Part shown: positions 9,888 to 18,641 of the stretch, piece by piece
Numbering within the stretch: position 1 is the stretch's first letter
Layout: each line of letters begins with the position of its first letter
Origin: Cellulophaga baltica
Lineage (GTDB): Bacteria > Bacteroidota > Bacteroidia > Flavobacteriales > Flavobacteriaceae
DNA length: 64,000 nucleotides
Direction of reading: 5' to 3'
Assembly (NCBI RefSeq): GCF_018861125.1
Contig: NZ_JAHKQN010000020.1
Coordinates: 189,831-253,830 of the forward strand
Translations under genes and position numbers: made by a program
The notes under the pieces: model-generated
Databases searched by the model: none
What the model saw: the letters and a program-made list of their open reading frames with translations, nothing else
Told to the model about the DNA's origin: nothing

Positions 9888-9919
9888 AAAAAAATCCTAA
9901 GATTTTCACCTTAGGATTT
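9888..9919 (-). terminator. Rho-independent terminator of typA
   Basis: On the minus strand AAATCCTAAG pairs with CTTAGGATTT around an 8-nt loop and is followed directly by a T run. It begins 24 bp past the typA stop codon. Confidence 0.85.
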
Positions 9920-9942
9920 AATTGCATCAATAATTAAATTAA

Positions 9943-11742
9943 TTATGCTATTTTATTACGCTTACGCTCATTTTCTGTTAAGTAAATTTTACGCAATCTT
10001 AAATGAGAAGGAGTCACCTCAACATACTCATCTTTTTGTATATATTCTAAAGCTTCTTCTAATGAGAATTTGATAGCTGGTACAATTTTAGCTTTATCAT
10101 CTGCTCCTGAAGAACGTACGTTAGATAACTTCTTAGTTTTAGTGATGTTTACAGTCATATCATCACCTCTTGAGTTTTCACCTATAACTTGACCTTCGTA
10201 GATATCTTCTCCTGGATCAACAAAGAACTTACCTCTATCTTGTAATTTATCAATAGAATAAGGAATTGATTTACCTGTTTCCATAGAAACTAAAGAACCA
10301 TTTTGACGTTGAGGAATATCCCCACGCATTGGTTGATACTCTAAGAAACGGTGTGCCATAATAGCCTCACCAGCAGTAGCAGTTAATAATTGGTTTCTAA
10401 GACCTATGATACCACGTGAAGGAATTAAGAATTCGCATATCATACGATCTCCTTTAGCTTCCATACTAGTCATTTCTCCTTTACGCATAGATACCATCTC
10501 TACAGCTTTACCAGAAACTTCTTCAGGTAAATCAATAGTTAATGCTTCAACAGGCTCACATTTAACACCATCAATTTCTTTGATAATTACTTGTGGCTGT
10601 CCAATTTGAAGTTCGTACCCTTCACGACGCATTGTTTCAATTAATACAGATAAGTGTAATACACCTCTACCAAATACTAAAAATTTATCAGCACTATCAG
10701 TTTCATTAACACGTAATGCTAAGTTTTTCTCTAATTCATTTTCTAAACGATCTTTAATGTGACGAGAAGTTACAAACTTACCATCTTTACCAAAGAAAGG
10801 AGAATCGTTAATTGTGAACAACATACTCATCGTTGGCTCATCAATAGCAATTGTTTTTAATGCCTCAGGGTTTTCAATATCAGCAACAGTATCACCAATT
10901 TCAAAACCTTCAAGACCTACAATAGCACAAATATCTCCTGTTTTAACTTCTTCTACTCTTAGTCTACCAAGACCTTCAAAAGTATAGAGCTCTTTTATTT
11001 TTGTTTTTACAATAGAACCATCTCTTTTTACCAAAGAAACTTGTTGTCCTTCTTTTAAACCACCTCTAACTAATCTACCAATAGCAATACGACCAGTAAA
11101 TGAAGAGAAATCTAAAGAAGTAATTAACATTTGAGTATTTCCTTCTTTTGGTTCAAAAGTTGGAATATGCTCGATAACCATATCTAATAATGGCTCAATA
11201 TTTTCAGTTTCGTTTTTCCAATCTTCACTCATCCAGTTATTTTTAGCTGAACCGTAAACTGTTGGAAAATCTAGTTGCCATTCTTCAGCACCTAATTCGA
11301 ACATTAAATCAAAAACTTTCTCATGAACTTCTTCAGGAGTACAGTTTTCTTTATCTACTTTATTTACAACTACACATGGCTTTAACCCCATATCAATTGC
11401 TTTTTGTAATACAAAACGTGTTTGAGGCATTGGACCCTCAAAAGCATCTACAAGCAATAAAACACCATCTGCCATATTTAATACACGCTCAACTTCACCA
11501 CCAAAATCGGCGTGACCAGGGGTATCAATTATGTTAATTTTAGTGTCTTTATAAACAACAGATACGTTTTTAGAAGTAATTGTAATACCTCTTTCACGTT
11601 CTAGATCGTTGTTATCTAAGATTAAATCACCTGTGTTTTGATTTTCTCTAAACAACTGACAGTGATACATAATTTTATCTACCAAGGTAGTTTTCCCGTG
11701 ATCGACATGGGCAATAATGGCAATATTTTTTGTTGCTGACAT
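9943..11742 (-). CDS. typA: Ribosome-associated GTPase TypA/BipA
   Basis: The 599-residue translational GTPase has G1 AHVDHGKTT (residues 11-19), a switch region ERERGITITSKN, G3 DTPGHADFGGEV and G4 NKVDKEN. An EF-G-like domain II, domain V and the TypA-specific C-terminal domain (KKLSNVRSSGADDK, then EYVEVTPSHLRLRK) follow. Length is normal. BipA binds the 70S ribosome and assists 50S assembly, especially under cold or other stress. It is transcribed alone on the minus strand. A TACCTTTG promoter box lies about 40 nt upstream, and the gene diverges from kdsA. Confidence 0.97.
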   Translation of the reverse strand: MSATKNIAIIAHVDHGKTTLVDKIMYHCQLFRENQNTGDLILDNNDLERERGITITSKNVSVVYKDTKINIIDTPGHADFGGEVERVLNMADGVLLLVDAFEGPMPQTRFVLQKAIDMGLKPCVVVNKVDKENCTPEEVHEKVFDLMFELGAEEWQLDFPTVYGSAKNNWMSEDWKNETENIEPLLDMVIEHIPTFEPKEGNTQMLITSLDFSSFTGRIAIGRLVRGGLKEGQQVSLVKRDGSIVKTKIKELYTFEGLGRLRVEEVKTGDICAIVGLEGFEIGDTVADIENPEALKTIAIDEPTMSMLFTINDSPFFGKDGKFVTSRHIKDRLENELEKNLALRVNETDSADKFLVFGRGVLHLSVLIETMRREGYELQIGQPQVIIKEIDGVKCEPVEALTIDLPEEVSGKAVEMVSMRKGEMTSMEAKGDRMICEFLIPSRGIIGLRNQLLTATAGEAIMAHRFLEYQPMRGDIPQRQNGSLVSMETGKSIPYSIDKLQDRGKFFVDPGEDIYEGQVIGENSRGDDMTVNITKTKKLSNVRSSGADDKAKIVPAIKFSLEEALEYIQKDEYVEVTPSHLRLRKIYLTENERKRNKIA

Positions 11743-11783
11743 ATATACTTAATTATTAGGAACTTTTCCCGCTGAATTTTCCG

Positions 11784-11791
11784 CAAAGGTA
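11784..11791 (-). promoter_or_regulatory. Promoter -7 box for typA
   Basis: On the minus strand this reads TACCTTTG, an exact match to the Bacteroidota sigma-ABfr box TAnnTTTG. A TTG lies 22 nt upstream, near the expected -33 position. The predicted transcript would have a leader of about 36 nt before the typA ATG at 11742. Confidence 0.6.
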
Positions 11792-11884
11792 CTCTATTTT
11801 TTTTACTGTCACACAAAGTTTGTTTTTTTTTAGATGACTGATTTATAGTGAGTTCAACAAATATCAATTCGGTATAAAATCAAC

Positions 11885-11892
11885 TATCTTTG
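11885..11892 (+). promoter_or_regulatory. Promoter -7 box for kdsA
   Basis: TATCTTTG matches TAnnTTTG exactly and would start transcription near 11897, giving a leader of about 17 nt to the ATG at 11914. Because the box covers the in-frame TTG at 11890, that TTG cannot be the start codon if this promoter is used. No clear TTG was found at the -33 position. Confidence 0.55.
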
Positions 11893-11913
11893 TTCTTTAA
11901 TATTTCACACACT

Positions 11914-12735
11914 ATGAAACTAGATAAAATACCCCAAATTAAGCATACAGATAGTAATAACTTTTTTCTGCTTTGTGGTCCTTGCGCTATTGAAGGTGAA
12001 GATATGGCCATGCGTATTGCTGAAAAAGTAGTTACTCTAACTGATAAGTTGAATATTCCCTATATTTTTAAAGGAAGTTTTAAAAAAGCAAACCGTAGTA
12101 GAGTAGATTCTTTTACTGGTATTGGCGATGAAAAAGCTTTAAAAATATTGCGTAAAGTATCAGAAACTTTTAAAGTGCCTACAGTTACAGATATACATAC
12201 TAATGAAGATGCTGCCAAAGCTGCAGAATATGTTGATATACTACAAATACCTGCTTTTTTAGTTCGCCAGACAGATTTAGTTGTTGCAGCGGCAAATACA
12301 GGTAAAACGGTAAACTTAAAAAAAGGGCAGTTTATGAGTCCGGAAAGTATGAAACATGCCGTTACTAAAGTAACAGATTCAAACAACGAACAAGTTATGG
12401 TAACTGATCGTGGTACTATGTTTGGCTACCAGGATATGATAGTTGATTTTAGAGGAATACCAACTATGAAACAATATGCGCCTGTGGTTTTAGATGTTAC
12501 TCACTCATTACAACAACCAAACCAAACTAGTGGTGTTACTGGTGGCAGACCTGATATGATTGAAACCATTGCCCGAGCTGGTATTGTTACTGGTGCTGAT
12601 GGTATTTTTATGGAAACACATTTTGATCCCGCAAATGCTAAAAGTGATGGTGCTAATATGTTACATTTAGATTATTTAGAAAGATTGCTAACTAATTTAG
12701 TTGCTATTAGAAAGACTGTAAACGGTTTACAGTAG
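11914..12735 (+). CDS. kdsA: 3-deoxy-8-phosphooctulonate (KDO-8-P) synthase
   Basis: The product is 273 residues from the ATG at 11914 (MKLDKIPQ). It carries the family pattern LLCGPCAIEG, then FKGSFKKANRSR, GIGDEKALKIL, VTDIHTN, LQIPAFLVRQTDLV, NLKKGQFMSP and DVTHSLQQPN. It condenses arabinose-5-phosphate with phosphoenolpyruvate to KDO-8-phosphate, the first committed step toward the KDO of lipopolysaccharide inner core. The Cys of CGPC and the C-terminal HFDP region suggest a possible metal-dependent form, but I have not verified all ligands. It is monocistronic, flanked by its own promoter box and a strong terminator. Confidence 0.95.
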   Translation: MKLDKIPQIKHTDSNNFFLLCGPCAIEGEDMAMRIAEKVVTLTDKLNIPYIFKGSFKKANRSRVDSFTGIGDEKALKILRKVSETFKVPTVTDIHTNEDAAKAAEYVDILQIPAFLVRQTDLVVAAANTGKTVNLKKGQFMSPESMKHAVTKVTDSNNEQVMVTDRGTMFGYQDMIVDFRGIPTMKQYAPVVLDVTHSLQQPNQTSGVTGGRPDMIETIARAGIVTGADGIFMETHFDPANAKSDGANMLHLDYLERLLTNLVAIRKTVNGLQ

Positions 12736-12747
12736 AAATTATAAAAC

Positions 12748-12787
12748 AAAAAAAGGCTTTTAAGATTTATTCTTAAAAGCCTTTTTT
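12748..12787 (+). terminator. Rho-independent terminator after kdsA
   Basis: AAAAAGGCTTTTAAGA pairs with TCTTAAAAGCCTTTTT over about 16 bp with a short loop and flanking A and T tracts, so it can serve both kdsA and the convergent lipoprotein gene. Confidence 0.9.
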
Positions 12788-12808
12788 ATAATATAAAACT
12801 ATATTTAA

Positions 12809-13282
12809 TTAATTATCACAAATAGGAATTGTAAACGTTCCTTCAAAAATACTTTCTGGACTTATTGATGATTCAGATTTATTTAATGACATTTTTCCTG
12901 ATATTTCAGTATCAGAAATCATCGTTATTTCAATTGATTGTTGTAGACTATTAAATGGTGTATTATCGCCATCTTGAGTGACAATATTTACATCATTTTG
13001 CTCTCCTTCTTCTTTTAAAACAGTTACGCTAATTCTCAATCCGTAATCGAAAATATCAGTTTCACAAGTTACTGACTCATTCGTTAAATTAAGTACATAC
13101 ACTTCTTCATCACTAAAATTAGTACTTGAGAAGGCCATACCTCCCATAAAAGTAAAAGCTTGCCCTTCTACAGTACCTGTTAATATTTGATCTTCAATTT
13201 CAGTAGTACCATCCTCCATTTTATCTGTAGAACAGCTAAACATATTAATAATTAACACTCCTAGTGCAAAATATTTTTTCAT
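12809..13282 (-). CDS. Small lipoprotein of unknown function
   Basis: The 157-residue protein has a type II signal peptide (MKKYFALGVLIINMFSC, lipobox MFSC) followed by a flexible acidic linker and a beta-rich domain of about 115 residues ending EGTFTIPICDN. Two further cysteines (in VTCETDIFD and at the C-terminus PICD) could form a disulfide. I do not recognise a family. It is single-gene, converging on kdsA and divergent from the DUF1361 gene. Confidence 0.6.
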   Translation of the reverse strand: MKKYFALGVLIINMFSCSTDKMEDGTTEIEDQILTGTVEGQAFTFMGGMAFSSTNFSDEEVYVLNLTNESVTCETDIFDYGLRISVTVLKEEGEQNDVNIVTQDGDNTPFNSLQQSIEITMISDTEISGKMSLNKSESSISPESIFEGTFTIPICDN

Positions 13283-13415
13283 TGTTACAATCTAATTGGT
13301 TTAGATGATAGTAACGATTATAAAGCATATTTATTATTTATTTTAATGGTAAGAAAAGTAACCACGAAACTCACAACAATATTTAACGATTGTCGTTATT
13401 CTAATAAAGGATAAT

Positions 13416-14081
13416 TTGAAACATCTTGTTCATAGCGTAAAAAGTAATAAAATCTACCTTTTTTTATGGTATTTAACTCTTATTGGCTCAGCTTTACTAG
13501 TTGTAAGAGTCGCTACTACGCAAACAATTTTTTTTACGTTTTTATGGTGGAATTTGTTCTTAGCAATAATACCACTGGCACTTTCTAAAGGTTTAAAACA
13601 CTTCAAATTAATAAAACAATCAGTACCGCTAAGCATTCTGTTTTTTGTATTATGGTTACTTTTTATACCTAATAGCCCTTATATAGTTACTGATTTAAAA
13701 CATGTAGACAACAACTATGGCATTCAATGGTTTGATTTTATCTTGATATTTATTTTTGCCGCAAACGGATTAGTTTTAGGCGCCATTTCTATTCAAGATA
13801 TATACCATATTTTACATAAAAAATATAATAAGAATATCTCAAAATTTGTAGTAATTAGTACTTGCTTATTAGGTGGTTACGGAATATTCTTAGGTCGCTT
13901 TTTAAGATTTAACTCCTGGGATGTAGTCACAAAGCCTTATACTCTTTTACAAGGTATCGTCAATAGTTTATATTATATTGAAGCTTGGATATGGACTTTT
14001 GTTTTTGGTGCCTTTATGTGGCTATCTTATCTATTAATTGCAAAAACGGTTTTAAAATCTGAAAAATTAAATAAGAAATAA
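13416..14081 (+). CDS. DUF1361 integral membrane protein with TTG start
   Basis: The 221-residue protein has about six or seven hydrophobic helices, with the conserved DUF1361 core FIPNSPYIVTDLKH near residue 85 and FLGRFLRFNSWDV near residue 165. Function is unknown; it is an inner-membrane protein. The start is TTG at 13416, preceded by AAAGG 7 nt upstream. No Met occurs in the first helix, so an ATG start would delete a membrane segment. The stop codon is 1 bp from the stop of the convergent dehydrogenase gene. Confidence 0.8.
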   Translation: MKHLVHSVKSNKIYLFLWYLTLIGSALLVVRVATTQTIFFTFLWWNLFLAIIPLALSKGLKHFKLIKQSVPLSILFFVLWLLFIPNSPYIVTDLKHVDNNYGIQWFDFILIFIFAANGLVLGAISIQDIYHILHKKYNKNISKFVVISTCLLGGYGIFLGRFLRFNSWDVVTKPYTLLQGIVNSLYYIEAWIWTFVFGAFMWLSYLLIAKTVLKSEKLNKK

Positions 14082-14082
14082 G

Positions 14083-15288
14083 CTATTCTAAACCATCAAC
14101 ATACTCTTGCAAATAGCTAAATCGTTTAGTTAACTTTCCATTTTCAGTCATTCTTGCGCGTTCTAAAACACCATTTTTATCATCATTAAAAAATGCAGGA
14201 ATCACATTCTTTAAAAATGCTTCACCAAAACCCACACTAGCATCACGCGGTAACTCGCAAGGTAAATTATCTACAGCCATAACTGCAATCGCATTTGTTT
14301 GCTTAAAATCAGTTTCTGATTCCGATTCTGGATCATATCCATAAATAGGATCTGCTATTGTTGAAGGCTTTATAGTACAAGCCACTGGACCATCAATATC
14401 ACAACTTACATCAGCAACAACTTTAATTTTAAATTTCGAGTCTTTGGCATCTTTTCTTGTAAATAAATACGGAGCACCATCTGCATAAAAATGACCCGCT
14501 ATGTAAAAGTCTGTCACTTTTGCAAAGCGAAAAAAGTCTGATTTGTATTCATCTGGATTTGCAAAAAAATCAGCTTTATTACCACGAACACCATCTTTAC
14601 GTTTGTTGTATTCCGATGCATCAATCTGGCAATATACAGGCTCATCAAAATCATCAACCAAATACGATGCAACAGTTACTTTTTTTAAATTCATTGCGTC
14701 AAGCATTTCTTTCGCGCCATTACCTACTCTTCCTTTTCCGGTTAATAGAATTTTAATGTTTGGAAGTTTAATTTTATTTAGCTCAGAAATTAATGCCTCT
14801 TGATCGGTCAAATTTTCAGCTTTAGGCAATTGAAACAAATTGAATTTTAAACCAAATGTTCTAAAACCATTGTATGCGCCAACTATACCCGCATACCTAC
14901 CAAAAGCAACTAAACGTTGTTCTTTTTCATTAATTATAACCTCATGATCATACAACTCTATATTCTTATTTAAAACAGCCAATAATAAATCTCGATTATA
15001 AGGTTGTTTTTTTATGGTATGTGAAAAGAAAAAGTATTTTTTATTCGGAATTAAGTTTTCAATAGGAACCTCCTTAACACCCAATAATACATCGCAATCT
15101 TCCATAGCATCAGACACTGTAATACCAGCATTCTTATATGCATCATCTTTAAAAGTTCTAATGGATGATGGCTCAACTAAAATGCTTGCTTTGTCAAATT
15201 TCTTAAGCACTTTTTTACAAGCATCAGGTGATAAAACAACACGTTTGTCTGGCGGGTTTTTTCGTTCTGTAATAATTCCGAATTTCAT
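14083..15288 (-). CDS. NAD(P)-dependent oxidoreductase, saccharopine/alanine dehydrogenase-like
   Basis: The 401-residue protein has an alanine-dehydrogenase-type N-terminal domain (GIITERKNPPDKRVVLSPDAC) with the catalytic-region HTIKKQPYNRDLL and a QRLVAFGRYAGIVGAYNGFRT segment very like fungal LYS1. A Rossmann motif LLTGKGRVGNGAKEML follows at about residue 185, with GHFYADGAPYLF and VADVSCDIDGPVA later. The best match in my memory is the LYS1-type (L-lysine-forming) saccharopine dehydrogenase family, but flavobacterial members are usually left as unspecific oxidoreductases and the reaction is unproven. It is monocistronic. Its stop codon is almost abutting the DUF1361 stop. Confidence 0.75.
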   Translation of the reverse strand: MKFGIITERKNPPDKRVVLSPDACKKVLKKFDKASILVEPSSIRTFKDDAYKNAGITVSDAMEDCDVLLGVKEVPIENLIPNKKYFFFSHTIKKQPYNRDLLLAVLNKNIELYDHEVIINEKEQRLVAFGRYAGIVGAYNGFRTFGLKFNLFQLPKAENLTDQEALISELNKIKLPNIKILLTGKGRVGNGAKEMLDAMNLKKVTVASYLVDDFDEPVYCQIDASEYNKRKDGVRGNKADFFANPDEYKSDFFRFAKVTDFYIAGHFYADGAPYLFTRKDAKDSKFKIKVVADVSCDIDGPVACTIKPSTIADPIYGYDPESESETDFKQTNAIAVMAVDNLPCELPRDASVGFGEAFLKNVIPAFFNDDKNGVLERARMTENGKLTKRFSYLQEYVDGLE

Positions 15289-15383
15289 AGAATGTATTTT
15301 TATAACTTTTGATTGATGACTACTTGTAAATTTAACTTATGACAAGATGACTAACAAAACTTTTTTTGGAATACTTTTTGAAG

Positions 15384-15391
15384 TACCTTTG
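15384..15391 (+). promoter_or_regulatory. Possible promoter -7 box upstream of tmRNA
   Basis: TACCTTTG matches TAnnTTTG exactly. Used alone it would give a tmRNA precursor with a 5' extension of about 105 nt, to be trimmed. Two small hairpins lie in that extension (AGTAGTT with AACTACT, and AGATAC with GTATCT). No box closer to the mature 5' end was found. Confidence 0.4.
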
Positions 15392-15504
15392 CCGACCGCT
15401 GTTTTAAATAGTTTTATTTTTTACAGCATTATTAAGTTCATTGAAAAGAACGAATATAGTAGTTCTTAAACAAACTACTACAGATACAAAAGTATCTAGT
15501 TCAT

Positions 15505-15899
15505 GGGGCCGACTGGTTTTGACAGCGAGACCAATTGGAATGTAAGCATGCCGAGCGCTGGGATACAGCTCGTAAATCTCATTTTCCACACTTTTAATTG
15601 GCGAAAACAATTACGCTCTTGCCGCTTAATCTGAATTATAGTAAGATTAGCCTCGTCTCTACAAGGTAGAGAAGCGAGATGTTCCTGAATAGCCCTTGTT
15701 GATGGCGATTCTTTATGGAGCACCAGAAATATCAACACAAGGGTAGTATTGCTTTGATACTGCCACTAAAATTTAAAGAAGCTAAGTGTACAATAGGCCG
15801 TTTTCAGTCGGTTGTGCATCGAAAACCAAATGAAAACTAAGCACGTAGAAAGCATTGTAATTGCTTGTTTGGACGGGAGTTCGATTCTCCCCGGCTCCA
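15505..15899 (+). ncRNA. ssrA: Transfer-messenger RNA (tmRNA)
   Basis: The 5' end GGGGCCGACTGGTTTTGACA and the 3' end TTCGATTCTCCCCGGCTCC are the tRNA-like half-molecules. The acceptor stem pairs GGGGCCG with CGGCTCC (one G-U) with discriminator A at 15899; CCA is not encoded. The tag frame runs from GGC at 15600 to TAA at 15627-15629 and encodes GENNYALAA, ending in the usual protease-recognised ALAA. Between the tag and 3' end lie pseudoknot-like pairings such as CCCTTGTTGATG with the later ACACAAGGG. tmRNA with SmpB rescues stalled ribosomes and marks the unfinished peptide for degradation. It is monocistronic with its own terminator. Confidence 0.95.
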
Positions 15900-15902
15900 C
15901 TA

Positions 15903-15936
15903 AAACCCTTATAAACGCTAGTATTTATAAGGGTTT
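15903..15936 (+). terminator. Rho-independent terminator after tmRNA
   Basis: AAACCCTTATAAA pairs perfectly with TTTATAAGGGTTT around an 8-nt loop, starting 4 nt after the mature tmRNA 3' end. The T run after the stem is short. Confidence 0.75.
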
Positions 15937-16101
15937 ATATTTATCGTTGACAATTTTACTTCTCCTAGTTTAATAATTCCTAATTTTTCGTTTTTTAGAA
16001 AACATATTTAAAATCTGATTTAATCAACTTTAGTTGCAATCGGGATAATATTCCTTCATAAAATTTTATAACTATGCATGATATAATATCAATCAAAATA
16101 A

Positions 16102-16965
16102 ATGAATTATAAAAAAGCTAATGTTTTGGAGCCCATAAAACTACTCCTTATTTTTACAGTGCTTTATTCTTGTACTTTAAAAGGGCAAAATATTACGAGG
16201 CAGGAACTTAAAGACACTTTACAAAATACACCCTATTTTACAATACATAAAGACAATTATTTTATTACAGGTGTACCTACAAACAAAGCTATTAATAGCA
16301 ATACTGCCAATGCTAAATATCAAATTAGTTTTAAACAATTAATTACTAAAAATGTTTTACCCTGGGAAACTTATTTATTTTTAACCTATAGTCAAAAAGC
16401 TTTTTGGGATATATATAAAGACTCCTACCCTTTTACAGAAATAAATTTTAACCCAACTATTGGTTTAGGAAAAGCATTTTTTGATAAAAATAACCGGTTA
16501 AAAGGTTTTGGTTCCTTTTTCTTAGAACATGAGTCAAATGGTAGAGATAGTATTTACTCTAGAAGCTGGAATAGACTGAGTCTTAAGTACAGTACAAATA
16601 TAAGTCCTAAAACCATTTTAACTGTGAAAGGCTGGATTCCATTTAGTTACAAAGCAGGGAATTCTGATTTATTAGATTATGTTGGACTCGGAGAAGTAAC
16701 AGCTTCACATGATTTTATACGAAACAAACTTATTTTTGAAATCAAAGCAAGAAAAGGTTTAAAGTGGGATTTGAAAGGTTTAATTAGATCTCGATTTTAT
16801 TACCGACCTTTTAAACACAACTCAAATCAATATATAATGCTTGAATGGTTTGCTGGTTACACTGAGAATTTAATTGATTACGATCAATTTACATCAATGG
16901 TTCGTGTAGGCTACGTTATAAAAACTAATGAGCTTGATTTTTTAAAAGGGAAAGATTCATTTTAG
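16102..16965 (+). CDS. pldA: Outer-membrane phospholipase A
   Basis: The 287-residue protein has an N-terminal signal peptide (to about residue 29) and a beta-barrel body with the diagnostic block HESNGRDSIYSRSWNR. His143, Ser145 and Asn157 correspond to the catalytic triad of enterobacterial OmPLA, with the same spacing. The enzyme hydrolyses acyl ester bonds of phospholipids that reach the outer leaflet of the outer membrane, with dimerisation and calcium normally required for activity. An N-terminal extension of about 30 mature residues precedes the first strand. It stands alone between tmRNA and a convergent DUF3592 gene. Confidence 0.88.
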   Translation: MNYKKANVLEPIKLLLIFTVLYSCTLKGQNITRQELKDTLQNTPYFTIHKDNYFITGVPTNKAINSNTANAKYQISFKQLITKNVLPWETYLFLTYSQKAFWDIYKDSYPFTEINFNPTIGLGKAFFDKNNRLKGFGSFFLEHESNGRDSIYSRSWNRLSLKYSTNISPKTILTVKGWIPFSYKAGNSDLLDYVGLGEVTASHDFIRNKLIFEIKARKGLKWDLKGLIRSRFYYRPFKHNSNQYIMLEWFAGYTENLIDYDQFTSMVRVGYVIKTNELDFLKGKDSF

Positions 16966-17043
16966 TTACTTATCGAAAAACAATAGCTCTCAAATATTTA
17001 AAACTTATTGAGGATAACCTTAAAAAACAAAAGTTTATTTCTC

Positions 17044-17511
17044 TCACCTATTTTTAATGTTAAATATTATATCATAAACTAAATTCCAAACTAGAATAAA
17101 TCCTGGAGCCGTAAAAATGATTCCAAACAAACCAAACAAGAGCGTTAAGCCCCACATGTCTGAGAAAAAACTTGAAATGCGAGCTTCCTCGCTTTTTCCT
17201 GTAATATAACGTACTTCAACCTCATCTCCTATTCTATCAGTGGTAAATGAAGTTGAACTTGAAGAGCGAATACGAACATTATTACCATCATCATCAACAA
17301 ACAAAACTTTTGTATATTTATTTCTAGATTTATCTCCATTAGAATCTCTACTATTCTCAGTTTCAAAATCGTATATATATCCTTTTGTTAGTTGTGATGT
17401 TTTAATAAAATTTATCGTATCAATAGTACGACTTATAGCTAAATAAAGAAATGTACTTCCTGCAAGAAGTATTATACACAATATGACTTTGATTGGAGTT
17501 TGCTTATTCAT
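17044..17511 (-). CDS. DUF3592-type membrane protein
   Basis: The 155-residue protein has one N-terminal membrane helix (IKVILCIILLAGSTFLYLAI), a soluble beta domain of about 90 residues, and a C-terminal hydrophobic pair beginning WGLTLLFGLFGIIFTAPGF. Loop signatures TKGYIYDFETENS, KVLFVDDDG and DEVEVRYITGKSEEARI are those of DUF3592. Function is unknown. It converges with pldA, and no obvious terminator separates them. Confidence 0.75.
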   Translation of the reverse strand: MNKQTPIKVILCIILLAGSTFLYLAISRTIDTINFIKTSQLTKGYIYDFETENSRDSNGDKSRNKYTKVLFVDDDGNNVRIRSSSSTSFTTDRIGDEVEVRYITGKSEEARISSFFSDMWGLTLLFGLFGIIFTAPGFILVWNLVYDIIFNIKNR

Positions 17512-17879
17512 TTATTATTAAACTTATTTTTACTTTGAAATTGTTTTTTTGATTATAAATACAATAGAGACTTATTTCCCCTGAATTTATGTATTTTGGT
17601 TTTATACGACCCTATTATCTATTTATATAATATATTAATTTACACCAACCTTTTACCATTTTCTCTTTGTAGTTTTAAGTTCTAATAATTGATTTACTAC
17701 ACATAGCTAACTAAAAATAAAACAATTAAAAACACCCATTTATTGTTTGTTTCTATTTTACGTTGAAATGTAAAGTTTTATTTTACTATAAGTGCAAAAC
17801 TGAATTGCATCAAAACTTATTCTTATCGAGCAAATAGCTGTTCTACTAAGTTTATAATTTAGATGAAAACAAAAAAATT
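17512..17879. other. 368-bp AT-rich intergenic region, no gene found
   Basis: This gap separates the divergent DUF3592 and VOC-family genes and presumably contains both promoters. I found no open frame with a recognisable product, no exact TAnnTTTG box and no strong hairpin. A weak one-mismatch box TAAGTTTA lies about 30 nt before the VOC start codon. Confidence 0.5.
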
Positions 17880-18278
17880 ATGAACGTACAAGCTTATTTA
17901 GCCTTTAATGGCAATTGTCAAGAAGCCCTAAACTTTTATGGGGATATATTTAATGCAGAAATCAAAAACCTTCAAACTTATGAGGACAAAAAAATAGATG
18001 TTCCGGGTAACTATCGTAACAAATTACAACATGCCGAATTAAAAGGTAAAGGTGTGAATTTTATGGCTTATGATGCTTCCCCTGACACCCCTATTAATAA
18101 CGGAAGTCAAATTCACATGAGTGTTGATTTGGACAAAGTTGATGATGCTAAAGAAATTTTCGACCAACTCTCAACTGGTGGTAGAATACACCATGAATTC
18201 AGAGAAAGAGAATGGGGACATTTTGGTAGGTGTAATGACCAATATGGTGTCAGTTGGATGATTAATTGTAATAAATAA
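17880..18278 (+). CDS. VOC-superfamily (PhnB/glyoxalase-like) protein
   Basis: The 132-residue protein opens MNVQAYLAFNGNCQEALNFY and has FNAEIKN, LKGKGVNFMAYD, SQIHMSVDLD and a C-terminal REWGHFGRCNDQYGVSWMIN, all typical of the PhnB-like group of the vicinal-oxygen-chelate superfamily. The fold usually binds a metal and may act on small molecules or only bind them. Substrate is unknown. The next gene starts 7 bp after its stop, so it is probably co-transcribed with the hibernation factor. Confidence 0.8.
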   Translation: MNVQAYLAFNGNCQEALNFYGDIFNAEIKNLQTYEDKKIDVPGNYRNKLQHAELKGKGVNFMAYDASPDTPINNGSQIHMSVDLDKVDDAKEIFDQLSTGGRIHHEFREREWGHFGRCNDQYGVSWMINCNK

Positions 18279-18285
18279 AAGAACT

Positions 18286-18588
18286 ATGCAGATTATATAC
18301 GAATACCATGATGTTACTTCAAGTGACAGATTAGAAACAATGGTGAAAGAAAAATTAGATAGGTTAAAAGAAAAAAATGACATGCTTATTAGAGCTGATG
18401 TTTTTTTTAAAGAAGAAAACACCTCATCAGACGAAACAGGTAAAATCTGTAACATAAGATTAAGTTTACCTGGTCCGCGATTGTTTGCGGAGTCAAGTCA
18501 TGAAAATTTTGAAAATGCTATTGCTGATACAATAAATGAATTGGAAAGGCAACTATCAAAACGAAAAGAAAAAATGCGAGAATATTAA
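18286..18588 (+). CDS. hpf: Ribosome hibernation promoting factor (HPF/RaiA family, short form)
   Basis: The 100-residue protein matches the short HPF/RaiA alpha-beta fold: MQIIYEYHDVTSSDRLETMVKEKL, then ADVFFKEEN, CNIRLSLPGPRLFAES and NFENAIADTINELERQL with a basic tail KRKEKMREY. It binds the 30S subunit during slow growth and keeps ribosomes inactive. The C-terminal domain of long HPF is absent. It is preceded by the VOC gene with a 7-bp gap and followed by a strong terminator. It could be either the hpf or raiA paralogue. Confidence 0.85.
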   Translation: MQIIYEYHDVTSSDRLETMVKEKLDRLKEKNDMLIRADVFFKEENTSSDETGKICNIRLSLPGPRLFAESSHENFENAIADTINELERQLSKRKEKMREY

Positions 18589-18598
18589 TATCTCAAAT

Positions 18599-18630
18599 TA
18601 TAAACCCCTTGAATTTTCAAGGGGTTTATA
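18599..18630 (+). terminator. Bidirectional rho-independent terminator
   Basis: TATAAACCCCTTGAA pairs with TTCAAGGGGTTTATA around a 2-nt loop. It lies between the convergent hibernation-factor and DUF421 genes and can stop both. Confidence 0.85.
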
Positions 18631-18641
18631 ATTTATTATTT

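Noticed and set aside
15404-15738. Open frames of 60-80 codons on the minus strand
   Set aside because: They lie across the tmRNA and its upstream region and show no protein-like pattern.
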